DNA of 64,000 nt, from the NCBI RefSeq assembly GCF_003789055.1, contig NZ_ML119087.1, positions 62,001-126,000 of the forward strand, read 5' to 3'. Made by a program: the position numbers and the translations under genes. Of this stretch, positions 33,872 to 44,900 are shown in pieces; the first letter of the stretch is position 1; each line of letters starts with the position of its first letter. The notes beneath the pieces are model-generated. The model saw only the letters and a list, made by a program, of their open reading frames with translations, was not told the origin of the DNA and did no database searches. Source of the DNA: Histidinibacterium lentulum. GTDB taxonomy: Bacteria; Pseudomonadota; Alphaproteobacteria; Rhodobacterales; Rhodobacteraceae.

Positions 33872-34534
33872 ATGAGGGTGCTCGCCGTCGAGGACGACCC
33901 GCGCATCGCCGCCGACCTCTGCGCCGCCCTGACCGCGGCGGGGTTTCATGCCGAGCATTGCGGCGACGGGGAGGAGGCGTGGTTCCTCGGCGATACGGAG
34001 GATTACGCGCTGGTCGTGCTCGACATCGGGCTCCCCAATCTCGACGGTCTGACCGTGCTCCGGCGCTGGCGCGGCAACGGGCGCGACATGCCGGTGCTGA
34101 TCCTGACCGCCCGGGGTGCGTGGCAGGAGCGTGTCGCCGGGATCGAGGCGGGGGCCGACGATTACCTGCCCAAGCCCTTTCGCATGGAGGAGCTCGTGGC
34201 GCGGGCGCGGGCGCTCGTGCGGCGCGCGGCGGGACGCGGCGGTGCGCTGCAGGAGGCGGGACTTCTGACGCTGGACACCAACCGGATGACCGTCTCCGTG
34301 CGTGGGGTTCCCACCCCGGTGACAGCCCTCGAATACCGGCTCCTGGCCTACCTGGTCCTGCACCGGGACCGCGCCGTGCCGCCGACCGAACTGATCGAGC
34401 ATCTTTACGGCGGCGACGACGCGCGGGAGGCGAACGCGCTCGAGGCGCTGGTGGCGCGGCTCAGACGCAAGCTGGGACAGGGCGTGATCGCGACCCGGCG
34501 CGGCTTTGGCTACCAGCTCGACGGCGCCGGATGA
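33872..34534 (+). CDS. OmpR-family response regulator
   Basis: A 220-residue response regulator. Receiver domain at residues 1-115, with the acidic pair EDD (7-9), the phosphoacceptor Asp at 51 (VVLDIGLPNLDG), Thr 79 in ILTARG and Lys 101 in DDYLPKPF. Winged-helix DNA-binding domain at about 125-218 (LTALEYRLLAYLVLHRDRAVPPTELIEHLY and VATRRGFGYQL-like end, here VIATRRGFGYQLDG). It overlaps the histidine kinase gene by ATGA. Probably binds the 11-base repeats upstream. Confidence 0.95.
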   Translation: MRVLAVEDDPRIAADLCAALTAAGFHAEHCGDGEEAWFLGDTEDYALVVLDIGLPNLDGLTVLRRWRGNGRDMPVLILTARGAWQERVAGIEAGADDYLPKPFRMEELVARARALVRRAAGRGGALQEAGLLTLDTNRMTVSVRGVPTPVTALEYRLLAYLVLHRDRAVPPTELIEHLYGGDDAREANALEALVARLRRKLGQGVIATRRGFGYQLDGAG

Positions 34535-35886
34535 GATCCCCGCGCGGGCTGTCCCTGCGCCTGCGCCTCGTGGTGGCGGGAGCGGTCGCGGTGGTTCTGG
34601 CGCTGGCCCTGGCCGGCACCGCGCTGGTGGCGCTCTTCGCCACCCATGTCGAGCGCCGGGCCGGAGCGGAACTGACGGTCCATCTCGACCAGCTGCTCGC
34701 CGGGCTGGACAGGGGCAGCGACGGGATGCTGGTGATTTCGGCTCCCCCCGCCGATCCACGGTTCGGGCAGCCCTACAGCGGCCTCTACTGGCAGATCGAG
34801 AGCGCAGACGGGCTGATCCGGTCGCGGTCGCTCTGGGACTGGACGCTCTCCCTGTCCGAAGACCCGCAGGTGGATGGCGGGGTCCGCAAGTCCCGACTCG
34901 CGGGTCCGCAGGATACCGAACTCCTGGTCATGGAACGCGCCGTGACCGTGCCGCAGCGACTCGGCGGCGGGTCCCTGAGGGAAGCCGTGGCCATGGACAC
35001 GGCCGAGCTCGCCGCGGCGCGGGATGCCTTCGCGGCGGGAATGATGCCGTATCTGGCGGTTCTGGCGGCCTTTCTCATCCTCGCGGCCGGGGCGCAGGTG
35101 GCCGTCGGTCTGCGGCCGCTTTCGGCGCTGGGCTCGCAGGTGGCGGCGTTGCGGGCGGGGGCCGTGGCGCGGATGGGCGGGGCCTGGCCGTCGGAGGTGC
35201 GGCCGCTGGCATCGGAGATCGACGCCCTGCTCGACGAACGCGAGCAGGAGGTGCGGCGCGCACGAGCCCGTGCCGCCGATCTCGCCCACGGGCTGAAGAC
35301 GCCGCTCCAGGCGCTGATGGGCGAGGCGGACCGGTTGCGCGACGCGGGCGACGATGCCGCCGCGGAGGGGATCGAGGAGGTCGCGGCCGCAATGCGCCGG
35401 ATCGTGGACTGGGAACTGGCGCGCGCCCGCGCCGCGGCTGCGCAGGCCCGGGACCTGCGCACTCCGGTGGCATCCGTGGCCGAAGGCATCGTCTCGGTCC
35501 TGCGGCGCACGCCGGAAGGTGCCGGACTCGACTGGCGGATCGAGGTGCCCGTGGACCTCGCGGTGCGGCTGGACGAGGCCGACCTCTCGGAGGCGCTGGG
35601 CGCGCTGGCCGAGAACGCCGCCCGCTACGGAACCGACCGTGTCGGGCTCGTGGCCGAAGTCGCGGAGAGGGTGGCGCGGATCTCGGTCGTCGATGACGGG
35701 CCGGGCATCCCCGAGAGTCGCAGAACAGCGCTGACCGACCGGTTCGCCCGCGCCGACGAGAGCCGTGCGCGCCACGGGCTCGGCCTCGCGATCGCCGCGG
35801 GCATCGCGGAAGCTGCAGGCGGGCGGCTCACGCTCGCCGACGCCGGCCCCGGTCTCGTGGCGACGCTGGAGCTTCCGGTCGCTTGA
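34531..35886 (+). CDS. Sensor histidine kinase
   Basis: A 451-residue membrane kinase. TM1 is at about residues 13-36, followed by a periplasmic sensor domain (about 40-165). TM2 is MMPYLAVLAAFLILAAGAQVAVG, then HAMP (LRPLSALGSQVAALRAG). The dimerisation domain has the phosphoacceptor His in DLAHGLKTPLQALMGEADRL. The ATP-binding domain carries ENAARYGTD, DDGPGIPES and RHGLGLAIAAGIAEAAGG. It resembles the PhoQ/TctE-like kinases that pair with OmpR-type regulators. The signal is unknown; the PepSY genes suggest envelope stress or metal. Confidence 0.93.
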   Translation: MRSPRGLSLRLRLVVAGAVAVVLALALAGTALVALFATHVERRAGAELTVHLDQLLAGLDRGSDGMLVISAPPADPRFGQPYSGLYWQIESADGLIRSRSLWDWTLSLSEDPQVDGGVRKSRLAGPQDTELLVMERAVTVPQRLGGGSLREAVAMDTAELAAARDAFAAGMMPYLAVLAAFLILAAGAQVAVGLRPLSALGSQVAALRAGAVARMGGAWPSEVRPLASEIDALLDEREQEVRRARARAADLAHGLKTPLQALMGEADRLRDAGDDAAAEGIEEVAAAMRRIVDWELARARAAAAQARDLRTPVASVAEGIVSVLRRTPEGAGLDWRIEVPVDLAVRLDEADLSEALGALAENAARYGTDRVGLVAEVAERVARISVVDDGPGIPESRRTALTDRFARADESRARHGLGLAIAAGIAEAAGGRLTLADAGPGLVATLELPVA

Positions 35887-35949
35887 CCACGCGTTGACAG
35901 GGCGCGGTCCGTCGCCGCCAATGACGCCGCCCGCTTCCGGAGAGAGTCC

Positions 35950-36927
35950 ATGCCCGCCGTCGTTCCGCGCCTTGCCGCTGTCCTTGCCCTTGCCATGCTC
36001 ATGGCGGTCGCGTCGCATCGGGCGGAGGCGGACCCCCGGGCTATCCGCTACGCGATCCTCGGGAGTGCCGAGTTGGTGGAGGCGTCGGATGACCGCACCA
36101 CGCCCGACACGCCCATGGCCGTGGCCTCCGTGGGCAAGACCTTCACAGCCGTCGCCGTGCTCCGGCTGGTGGAGCGGGGGGCGTTCAGCGTCGAGACGCC
36201 CGCGGCCGACCTGCTCCCCGATGCGATCGTGCGGGGCTTCGGCGGGCTCGGCGGCATCACTCTGGGCCACCTGCTGACGATGACGAGCGGGCTGCCCGAC
36301 TTCTACACGGACGATTACATCGAAGACGCGCTGGAAGATCAGGCGTCGGTCCAGCGCGCCGACGTGGCCGCGACCTATGCCATGGACGAGGATCGCTTGT
36401 TCGCTCCGGGGCGGCGGTTCGACTATTCCAACACGAACTACCTGTTGCTCGGGATGATCCTCGAGCGGGTCACCGGCGAGTCCTATGGCGCGGTCCTCGA
36501 GGCGGAGGTCTTCCGGCCAGCCGACATGCAGGGCAGCTTCGTTTTCGGCACGCGGGCGCTGCCGGAGGATTTCGCACGCGGACATCCCGAGCGGGCCGTG
36601 TTGCGGCACTATTACTCCGGCGCCGGGTTCGGGGATGGCGGTGTCATCGCCCCGGCGCGGGACGTGGCGCGCTTCTACCGGGCGCTCTTCTCCGAAGGGC
36701 GGCTTCTGTCGGCGGAGATGGTGGCGCTGATGCTGACCGATCCTCTCGGATCGGGCTACGGCATGGGGATCGAGATCGAGGACGGCATCGCCGGCCACTC
36801 CGGCGGCGATCTGGGCCATGCGTCTGACGTGCGGATGGACCTGCGCACGGGAGACGTGGCGGTGGAGCTGATCGCCGACGAGGACGCCTGGCCGGACTGG
36901 CCCGACGCGATCCTCGGGGGGCGCTAG
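35950..36927 (+). CDS. Beta-lactamase-fold serine hydrolase
   Basis: A 325-residue class C-type serine hydrolase, exported by an N-terminal signal (AAVLALAMLMAVASHRAEA). The catalytic S-x-x-K is in MAVASVGKTFTAVAVLRLVE (Ser near residue 60). The Y-x-N motif is in FDYSNTNYLLLGMILERVTG, and the third motif is HSGGDLGH near the end. Family members are D-Ala-D-Ala peptidases, esterases or amidases. It follows the kinase gene by 63 bases and may be in its regulon. Confidence 0.9.
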   Translation: MPAVVPRLAAVLALAMLMAVASHRAEADPRAIRYAILGSAELVEASDDRTTPDTPMAVASVGKTFTAVAVLRLVERGAFSVETPAADLLPDAIVRGFGGLGGITLGHLLTMTSGLPDFYTDDYIEDALEDQASVQRADVAATYAMDEDRLFAPGRRFDYSNTNYLLLGMILERVTGESYGAVLEAEVFRPADMQGSFVFGTRALPEDFARGHPERAVLRHYYSGAGFGDGGVIAPARDVARFYRALFSEGRLLSAEMVALMLTDPLGSGYGMGIEIEDGIAGHSGGDLGHASDVRMDLRTGDVAVELIADEDAWPDWPDAILGGR

Positions 36928-37057
36928 GGCTTGAGGCGGTCGGCGGGCGGGACGCCTAAAACTGCAAACGGGACCTGGCGGAGCGCGCGCTGCCGGCGGG
37001 GGGCGGGGCGGTGGACATCCCGCGGCCGAACGGCGTCCCGGCCGGAGGGCGCACCGG

Positions 37058-37888
37058 TCAGGACGGCGGGTCGAAGACCAGCTCGCAGCGCAGGCCCGCG
37101 GGGAGCGAGAGGTCGGAGTTGTCGATCTCGAGAACGATCCCGAAGGTGCCCGTCGCCGCGTCGAAGACCTGATCGACCACGGTGACAACGGCAGGATAGG
37201 CGCCGTCCACCGGAGCTTCCGGCAGGACGGTCAGCGTGTCGCCGACGGTGACCGAGCCGACATAGGAGATCGGGGGAAAGGCCTCCACGCGCAGGGCGTC
37301 GATGCGGGCGAGCGTCAGCACCGGGCCCTGCGCCTGCTGGCGCTCCCCCACGCTGAGCGCCCGGTCGGTCACGATGCCCGCCATCGGCGCGACGAGTTGC
37401 TTCTGCCGCAACCGCGCCTCCGCCTCGCGGGCCTCGATGACGGCGAGCGCCCGCTCGGCCTCCGCCGCCGCGACCTCCTCGGCGGCGACGGTCGCTTCCA
37501 TCCGCGCCTCGGCAGCCTCGGCCTCCGGCATCGTGCGGTTGGCGGCGAGGCGCGTCGCGCGGTCGGCCCGGGCCTCGAGGTGGTCCCGGCGCGCCTCTGC
37601 CGCGGCGATGCGATGCCGGTCGGCGGCGCGGGCCTGCGCCAGTTCGAGGCGGACCGTTTCGACGGAGGCGTCGAGTTCCGCCAGCACGTCACCCGCCGCC
37701 ACGACATCGCCGCGCGACACATGTACCGCGCTCACGAGTCCCTCCACGGCGAAAGCGAGATCGGCGGTTTCGGCCGGGGTGATCAGGCAGGTCACGGGGT
37801 CCGGCACCTGCGCCTGCGCGACGCCTGCGAGCGCAAGGGCGCCGGGGAGGCAGGCAACGGCCAGCGGGGCGAAGGTCCTAGCGGTCAT
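37058..37888 (-). CDS. HlyD/RND-type periplasmic adaptor protein
   Basis: A 276-residue membrane-fusion protein. An N-terminal signal (TFAPLAVACLPGALALAGVAQA) is followed by a biotinyl/lipoyl-like half (VEGLVSAVHVSRGDVVAAGDVLAELDASVE), a coiled-coil hairpin rich in Ala/Arg/Glu (about residues 80-165), the second lipoyl half (QLVAPMAGIVTDRALSVGERQQAQGPVLTLARIDALRVEAF) and a short barrel. The start at 37888 is preferred because GGAGG lies 6 bases before it; 37894 is possible. No pump or outer-membrane gene is adjacent, so its partner is elsewhere. Divergent from a TetR gene. Confidence 0.85.
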   Translation of the reverse strand: MTARTFAPLAVACLPGALALAGVAQAQVPDPVTCLITPAETADLAFAVEGLVSAVHVSRGDVVAAGDVLAELDASVETVRLELAQARAADRHRIAAAEARRDHLEARADRATRLAANRTMPEAEAAEARMEATVAAEEVAAAEAERALAVIEAREAEARLRQKQLVAPMAGIVTDRALSVGERQQAQGPVLTLARIDALRVEAFPPISYVGSVTVGDTLTVLPEAPVDGAYPAVVTVVDQVFDAATGTFGIVLEIDNSDLSLPAGLRCELVFDPPS

Positions 37889-38058
37889 CTGCATCCTCCA
37901 GCGGCGAGTCAGGGGGCGGTCCCCGGCGTACCCTAGCAGCCTGTCCGGCGGTTGTAATCTGGCGGGGCGCAGCTTGGGCCTTGCCGTCCGGCGACCAGCC
38001 CCGCTATTCCTGAAGAAGCTTGACTTCCACTCCGGGCGGATACCGAGAGGACGGGCGC

Positions 38059-38682
38059 GTGGCAGCAGAGGACGACAAGCGCGAAGCGATCGTGCGTTCG
38101 GCATTCGGTCTTCTCATGCGGGACGGCCCCGCCGCGCTGACATTCGAGCGGCTCGGCGCGGAGGCCGGCATGTCGCGTCAGCTCGTGCGTTATTACTTCC
38201 AGGATCTCGAATCCCTGCTGATCGCGCTCTGCGATCATCTGGCGGGGCTCTATCGCAGCCAGCTCGTCAGCGGCGCCGCGGAGGCCGGGATCGGCGAGAG
38301 GCTGGATTTCTTCCTCGACTTCTATTTCGGACTCCGGGACGACCGGCCGAAGCCCAAGGACGATCAGGCCTACGATGCCCTCTTCGCCTACGCCGCCGGG
38401 CACAAGCCCGTTCGAGAACGTCTGGCGTCGCAATACGGGCTGCTCGGGCAGGTCGTCTCCCACGAGATCCAGGTCTCGTTTCCGGAGATCCCGGACCGCG
38501 ACGCGCAGGAGCTGTCCTATCTCTTCGTCTGCCTGATGTACGGCCATTGGAAGATGGTCGCCTCTCTGGGACATGCCGAGGAACACGGAGCGTTGGCGCG
38601 GGAGGCCATGATTCGGCTGATCGAGAGCTACCGTGCCGCTGCGTCCGAACGGACGAGCGATCCGCTGCCCTGGGCCCGATAA
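38059..38682 (+). CDS. TetR-family transcriptional regulator
   Basis: A 207-residue regulator with an N-terminal TetR helix-turn-helix (DKREAIVRSAFGLLMRDGPAALTFERLGAEAGMSRQLVRYYFQDLESLLIAL, about residues 6-57) and a helical ligand domain. GTG 38059 is preferred (AGAGGA 7 bases before it); a TTG at 38020 would add 13 residues. It is divergent from the HlyD-like adaptor gene and so probably controls it. It ends 313 bases before the giant gene. Confidence 0.88.
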   Translation: MAAEDDKREAIVRSAFGLLMRDGPAALTFERLGAEAGMSRQLVRYYFQDLESLLIALCDHLAGLYRSQLVSGAAEAGIGERLDFFLDFYFGLRDDRPKPKDDQAYDALFAYAAGHKPVRERLASQYGLLGQVVSHEIQVSFPEIPDRDAQELSYLFVCLMYGHWKMVASLGHAEEHGALAREAMIRLIESYRAAASERTSDPLPWAR

Positions 38683-38995
38683 CGCGGTTTTTCGGATTGC
38701 AAAGGCCGCGCGCGAAGCCCGCCTCGCAGGACGCCGAACCATTTGACGTTCCGTCATTTTCCGCAACGGAAGGCAGTCAGGCGCGCCGGTCTCCCGAAAG
38801 CTGTGCTTTCGATTCGAAAAAGCCCCGGATCGGTGCTTGTCATGCGGGGTCCGCCGGCTCTTGATGAACATTGACAGTGGCTTAAGGACGCCTCGGCCTC
38901 GCCGGACCGCCCCGTGCCCTGCCGATGACGACGCCTGCGACACTTCGGTCGAAAGCCGGAACGCCGCAAGAACCAGAAGACCCCGGGGGGGGGAC
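38683..38995 (+). other. Upstream region of the giant gene
   Basis: No gene is seen here. The first part is AT-richer than the surroundings. It holds an inverted repeat TTCCGT...ACGGAA (38749-38771) and a small hairpin GAAAGC-TGT-GCTTTC (38796-38810), which may be an operator and the end of the TetR transcript. TTGACG (38743) and TTGACA (38871) look like -35 boxes but lack good -10 partners. A run of nine G residues (38985-38993) lies directly before the chosen giant-gene start. Confidence 0.45.
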
Positions 38996-41900
38996 ATGGG
39001 TGGGCATTTCGGCCTTCCGCGGGGACCGCGGCACCTGACGGGAGGACTGCGCCGGCCAAAGGGGACCGGGCGCGGTCTCTCCCCGAGTGGGGCCATCGCG
39101 CCGCAAAGGATGCTCGGCACGACGGCCCTGTCCCGGGGGCTCCACGTCGATACGTTCGAGCCGCGCATCCTGCTTGCGGCCGATGTGCTGCCGGTGGCCG
39201 GGCTGCTGGAGTTTCCGGGCGAGACCGACCTCTTCACCTTCGAGCTGGCCGAGGAACGGCTGGTTCTGTTCGACTCGCTGACCAACACCGACCGGATCAC
39301 CTGGTCGCTCGATGGACCGGGCGGCGAGATCGTCGGCCCTACGGACCTGAACCGGGCGGACGGCGCCGCGGGCGGTGACCTGCTGACGCTGGAGGCCGGG
39401 ACCTACACGTTGCGGATCGACGGCAAGGGCGACGCGGTGGGCGAGTATGCCTTCCGGATGCTCAACCTCGACACCGCCGAGCCGGTCGCGGTCCAGACGA
39501 GGATCGACGGGACAATCGACGCGGCGGGCCGGGAGACGGACCTCTTCCGGTTCGACGCCCTGGAAGGGCAGGAACTCTATTTCGAGGCGATCAGCTCCGC
39601 CGGGTTCATGGCCTGGACGCTCTATGACGACGAAGGCGCCATCGTATTCGGGCCGCAGGCGTTCAGCGGCGGAAGCGATGTCGCCCGGCTCGCCATGCCG
39701 AAGGACGGAAGCTACACGCTGGTGCTCGAGGGCGAGGCCCGGAACAGCACGCCTTTGCCGTACGCATTCGAGATCCATGCGCCGCAGGACCGGACGCAGG
39801 CGCTGACGCTCGGCGCCACGGTGACGGAGCGCATGGAGCGGCCCGGCGAGCGGCACGACTACACCTTCTCGCTTGCCGCGGACGAGATCCTGGCGCTCGA
39901 CATTCTCGGCGCGTCTGGAGGCAAGACCATCGAGCTGCGCGGGCCGCGGGGGGTGGAACTGCCCGCCACGGCCATGTCGTCCGCGGACCGGCTGGGCACC
40001 AGCCCGATCCATGACCTGATCGCGGGCGACTACACCCTCCGCGTCACCGGAAGCGATCCCGGGGGCTATTCCTTCCGGTTCCTGCCGCTGAACGGGGCCA
40101 CGCCCCTTGCCCTGGGCGAGCGGGTGACGGACACGCTGCAGGACGGCGGGTACACGGGCGGGCGCCAGCTGGTGCCCTCTGATTCGCCTCTGCCGGCGGG
40201 TGCGGACGACGGGGCGTTCCGGCAGGAAGACGGTCTGCCGACCCTGTCCGTGGCCCATGATCCGGCCCTTCAGCCCGACAGGCTGACCGTAGAGGCCTGG
40301 ATCGACCCCGAGAGCCTCGATCAGTACGACACCATCCTGGCGACGACGTCGAGTGACAGCTGGCTGGACGGCTACGGACTCTATTACGCGGACGGGTCGA
40401 TCCATTTCTTCCTCGATGCCTGGAACGGCGCGGCCACGGTTTCCGCCCCGTTCGACCCGGCGGAGCCCGGCTGGACCCATGTCGCGGCGAGCCATGACGG
40501 CGAGACGCTGCGCCTCTATCTCGACGGGGTGGAGGTGGCGCAGCGGGCCTACGACGGCGGATACGACCGGACCGACACGCCGCTCCAACTGGGCTCGGCC
40601 AATGGCGATTACCGGTTCGGCGGGCGGATCGACGAGGTGCGGATCTGGAGCGTCGCGCGCAGCGCGACGGAGATCGCCGCCGCCTTCGGGGTCCGGCTCG
40701 ACGGACCGCTCGCGGGGCTCGAAGGCGTCTGGGGCTTCGACGGGAGCGCGGAGACCGGCGCCCTGGACGATCGGTCCGGGAACGGCCGCGCGGCCCTGTT
40801 CTCGCCGGGGCCGGGCACCGAGACGAAGCTCTACCGCTTCGACGGCGTTCCGGGCGACAGGCTGGTGTTCGACACGACCGGCAGCGGCAACATCGTCGCG
40901 CGCCTGATCGGCCCGGCGGGAGAGACGGTCTACGGGCCGGAGACGCTGCGCGACGTCCGGTCCATTGCGATCACGGACGCGGGACCGCACACGCTCCTGA
41001 TCGAGGGCAACGCCACGGACAGCCTGCCCCGGCCCTTTTCCTTCACGCTGGCGCCGGAGGCGGTGCGGACATTGAGCCTGACGCCGGGCGCACGGATCGA
41101 CGGCGAGATCACGGCGATCGGCCAGGTCGATGCCTTCGAGTTCAGCCTGGCCGAGCCGCGGACGCTCTATCTCGACGCGCTGACGCCGACGTCTGCACTG
41201 AACTGGTCCCTGATCGGTCCGCGCGGGACGGAGGTGGCCGCGCGCCGCCTCGACCAGACCGACAGCACCTCCTTTGGCCCGCAGCCGCTGCTCGACCTGA
41301 TCCCGGGCGACTACACGCTGCTGATCGACCCCGCCGTCGGCTTTCTCGGCTCCTACGCCGCCCGGCTGATCGACGTCGCGGCGGAGGCCGGGGTCGTGGC
41401 CCCCGGCATGGAGATCGACGGCGTGCTCGCGCCGGGCACAGCGACGAATGTCCATGCCTTCGACGCGGCGGAGGGGGACCTGTTCTCCGTCGGCTGGTCC
41501 GGGGCCAACGTCAACGTCCGGGTGATCGACCCGCTGGGCCGGCAGGTGTTCAGCACCAGTTCCGGACAGCCGAGGGCGATGCGCGCCGAGGCGGCCGGAC
41601 GTCATCTCGTGCTGGTCGAAGGGCGCACCAACGCGAGCGCCACCGATCCGGTCTCCTATGCGCTGACGATCGACAGGACCGGCAGCGACCCGCGCGCGCC
41701 CTATGCGGGCACGCCGAAGGCCCTGGGCGAGACGGTGAGCGGGATCTTCGGCAACACCGCGAACGAGAGCTTCGACTACCTGTTCACGGTCACCGAGGAG
41801 ACGCAGCTCTACCTCGACTACCTCCGCGGTGGCGGCAGCAGCGTCCGGTGGCGACTCGACGGTCCGGGCGGGGCACTGACCGGGGACATCCTTCTGAGGG

Positions 41901-44900
41901 ACGATTCGGCGCCGATCCCCGTAACGCCGGGGGAGTACCGGCTGCGGTTCCTGAGCAGCGGACCGACGACCGAGGAATACATGGTCCGGCTGCTCGACCT
42001 CGGTCAGGGCGAGCTCATCGCGCCCGGCGACGAGGTGACCACGACCATGACGCCCGGGTCGGCCGCGAAGGTCTATTCCTTCGACGCCTCCGCGGGCGAC
42101 ATGATCGTCGTTGAGCGGCTCGGCGCGCCGGTCTCCGGTCCCCCGGTCTACCGGCTGATCGACCCGTTCGGGCGCGAGCTGCGGGCGAACGGCGCCACCA
42201 ACGGCCGCCAGATCGAGACGCTGGCCCATGACGGCCCCCATGTGCTGATCCTTGCGGGCACCAGCGGTCTCGGCGGCGTGACCCGGGAGGAGACCTTCCG
42301 CCTGACCCGGGTGCAGCGCGACACCGGGACCTTTGCCCTGGGCGACCGGGTGGACGGGCGGATCGAGACACCCGGCGGGCTGGTCAGCTACACGCTCGAG
42401 GTGGCGGCCGAGACGCAGGTGGCCTTCGATTCCCTCCGGACCGCGGACGGCCGCATCGAGGTGACGGGTCCGAACCGGTTCTCGCGGCAGTTCAGCTTCG
42501 ACGGAAGCGACGGGCGGTTCGCGCCGAACCCCGTCGTGACCCTGGCGCCGGGCACCTACACCGTCCGAGCCTACGGCGACAATTTCAACGTCTTCGACTA
42601 TGCCTTCCGCTTCCTCGATCTCGCCGAGGGGCGGGAGGTGGCGGCGGAGACACCTGAGACGGTGACGCTGTCGCCGCAGGTCGCAACGGAGGTCCTGCGC
42701 TTCGAGGCAGCGGCGGGCGATGTGATCGGCATCGCCGATGTGGCGCGGACGGGCAGCGCCAGCGCGATCTTCCGGCTGATCGACCCCTTCGGCCGGCAGG
42801 TGTTCAGCGAACTCGTGGGCGCCGTGGCGCCGCGGGAGCTGGCCCACGACGGGATCTATACGCTGCTGGTGGAGGGCGCGCCCTTCGATCCGACCACCGG
42901 CGACAACGTCATCACCTTCACCCTGAGGGGGCCCGGCAACCCCGCGCCGAGGGCGGTGGTGCCGGGCGAGCGGCTGACGGGCACCATCGACCGGCCCGGA
43001 CAGGTCCATGTCTTCACGATGGAGCTGACCGCGGCGGCGTGGCTTCATGTCGACAGCCGCACCAACGCCGGCGACAGGCGGGTGCGCATCGAGGGGCCGG
43101 GGGGCATCGACCGCAGCCTCTCGCTCCAGTCCGCGGACGGGTTCGAGCTGGCCAGCGGCGCGGCGCTGAAGGCGGGGCCCGGAAGCTACACGATCACCGT
43201 GAGCGGCAACGGCGCCGCAACCGGAGACTACGACATCGTCGTCAGCGACCTGCTCTCTGCGCCGGTGCTGAGCTACGACACGGTCGTCTCGGACGTTCTG
43301 CTGCCCTCGAACGCGTCGCAGGCCTACCGGTTCGACGGCGTCGCGGGCGAGGGCTTCCTGCTGGACGTGCTGCGGCAGGTGGGCCAGAGCTTCGGCCTCC
43401 ACTGGCGCCTGATCGATCCCGGCGGGCGGGAGGAGGTCGCCCGCGCCGCGTTCCAGGACAGCGGCGTCCATACGCTCAAGCGGACCGGGCAATACATCCT
43501 GCTGATCGAGGGCCGGATCTTCGATTCACGGCCCCGGACCGACATTTCCTTCGCCCTGCGCCGCGCGACGGAGGTCGTCTTCGACCGCACCTACGAGACG
43601 GACGACGCGAACCTCGGCCTGACGCGCACCGCGGGGCCGCGCGGCGGGGATGCGCTGGCGGCGTCGGGATTCGAGCGGATCACGGTCGAAGACGACGGGC
43701 TGACGCGACCGGGGTCGTTCACGATCGCGGGCTGGATCCGCCCGGACGCCATGCGCGAGGAATGGGCGCCGGTGGTCTGGAAGGCGCGGCCCGGAGCCCA
43801 GTACGACCGGCAGTTCTCGCTCTGGGTCAACCGGGCGGGCTATCTGCACATGACCCATGCGAGGAACGCGAACGGCACCAGCCAGTGGTTCGTGAACGGC
43901 AGCGGCGTGACCTTCGGCGACTGGACCCATTTCGCAGCGGTCTACGACAAGACCCCGGGCGCCGAGACCATGCGGATCTATGTCGACGGCGTGCTGGCGG
44001 GAGAATCGTCGCTGGCAGGCCATACCGCGGACCTCGACAGCGCCCTCTACATCGCGAGCGACGCCAACGGGGGGGCTTTCGAGGGCGGGTTGGCGGAGAT
44101 CGCGCTCTTCGATGGCGCGCTCACGGCCGCGGAGGTGGCGGCGCTGAAGGAGAGCGGCGCCGCTCCGGCAGCCGAAGCGCTCCTCGCCCTGCCGTTCACC
44201 GATCCGCCCGCCACGGGGACGCTGCGCAACGACGGGACGCTGGGCAGCATCGTCCGGGTCGCGGATTCCGCCGAAGGGGTTCCGGGCATCTTTCACGGAC
44301 GGCTCGACCTTCCCGGCGAGGTGCATGTCCACCGGTTCACGCTGAGCGAGGAGAAGCGCCTCTACTGGCACTCGCTCGCCGATCGCGGCGACGGCGAGAG
44401 CGTGGACATCCGCGCGACGCTGCGCGGCACCGGGGTGTCGATTTCGCGCAACCTCGACGAAACGGGCGACGTGGCCAATTCAGGCGACTTCGCCTTCACC
44501 GCGCCGCCGGGCGCCTACGAGCTGACCTTCAGCGGCGCGCCGGGATACGGCGCCTACGGGCTCCAGCTTCTCGATCTGGGCGCGGCGCGGGCGATCCCGG
44601 CGGACGGCAGCCTCGTGGAAGGCTCCTTCGGTCCTGGCAGCGGTGCGGCGGCCTTCACCTTCGAGGTGGCGGCGGACGACACGATCTATGTGGACATCCA
44701 GGAATTTCTCGCTGCCGCCGACGGCTCCATCCGCATCCAGGGGCCGCTGGGCACGCTGCTGCACGGACCGGTGGGGGCGGGCGATCTCGGGCCCGTCTCG
44801 CTCGGCGTCGACGGGACGGTGACGCTGATCCTCGAGGCCGACCGGGGCGTATCGCGACTGGACACGCGGGACTTCGCCTTCGCCGTCTACACCGTGGATG

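Noticed and set aside
38864-38995. Upstream ATG 38,864 as start of the giant gene
   Set aside because: Kept as an option, but no ribosome binding site is seen. The extra 44 residues are Arg/Pro-rich and would contain cysteines, unlike the rest of the protein.
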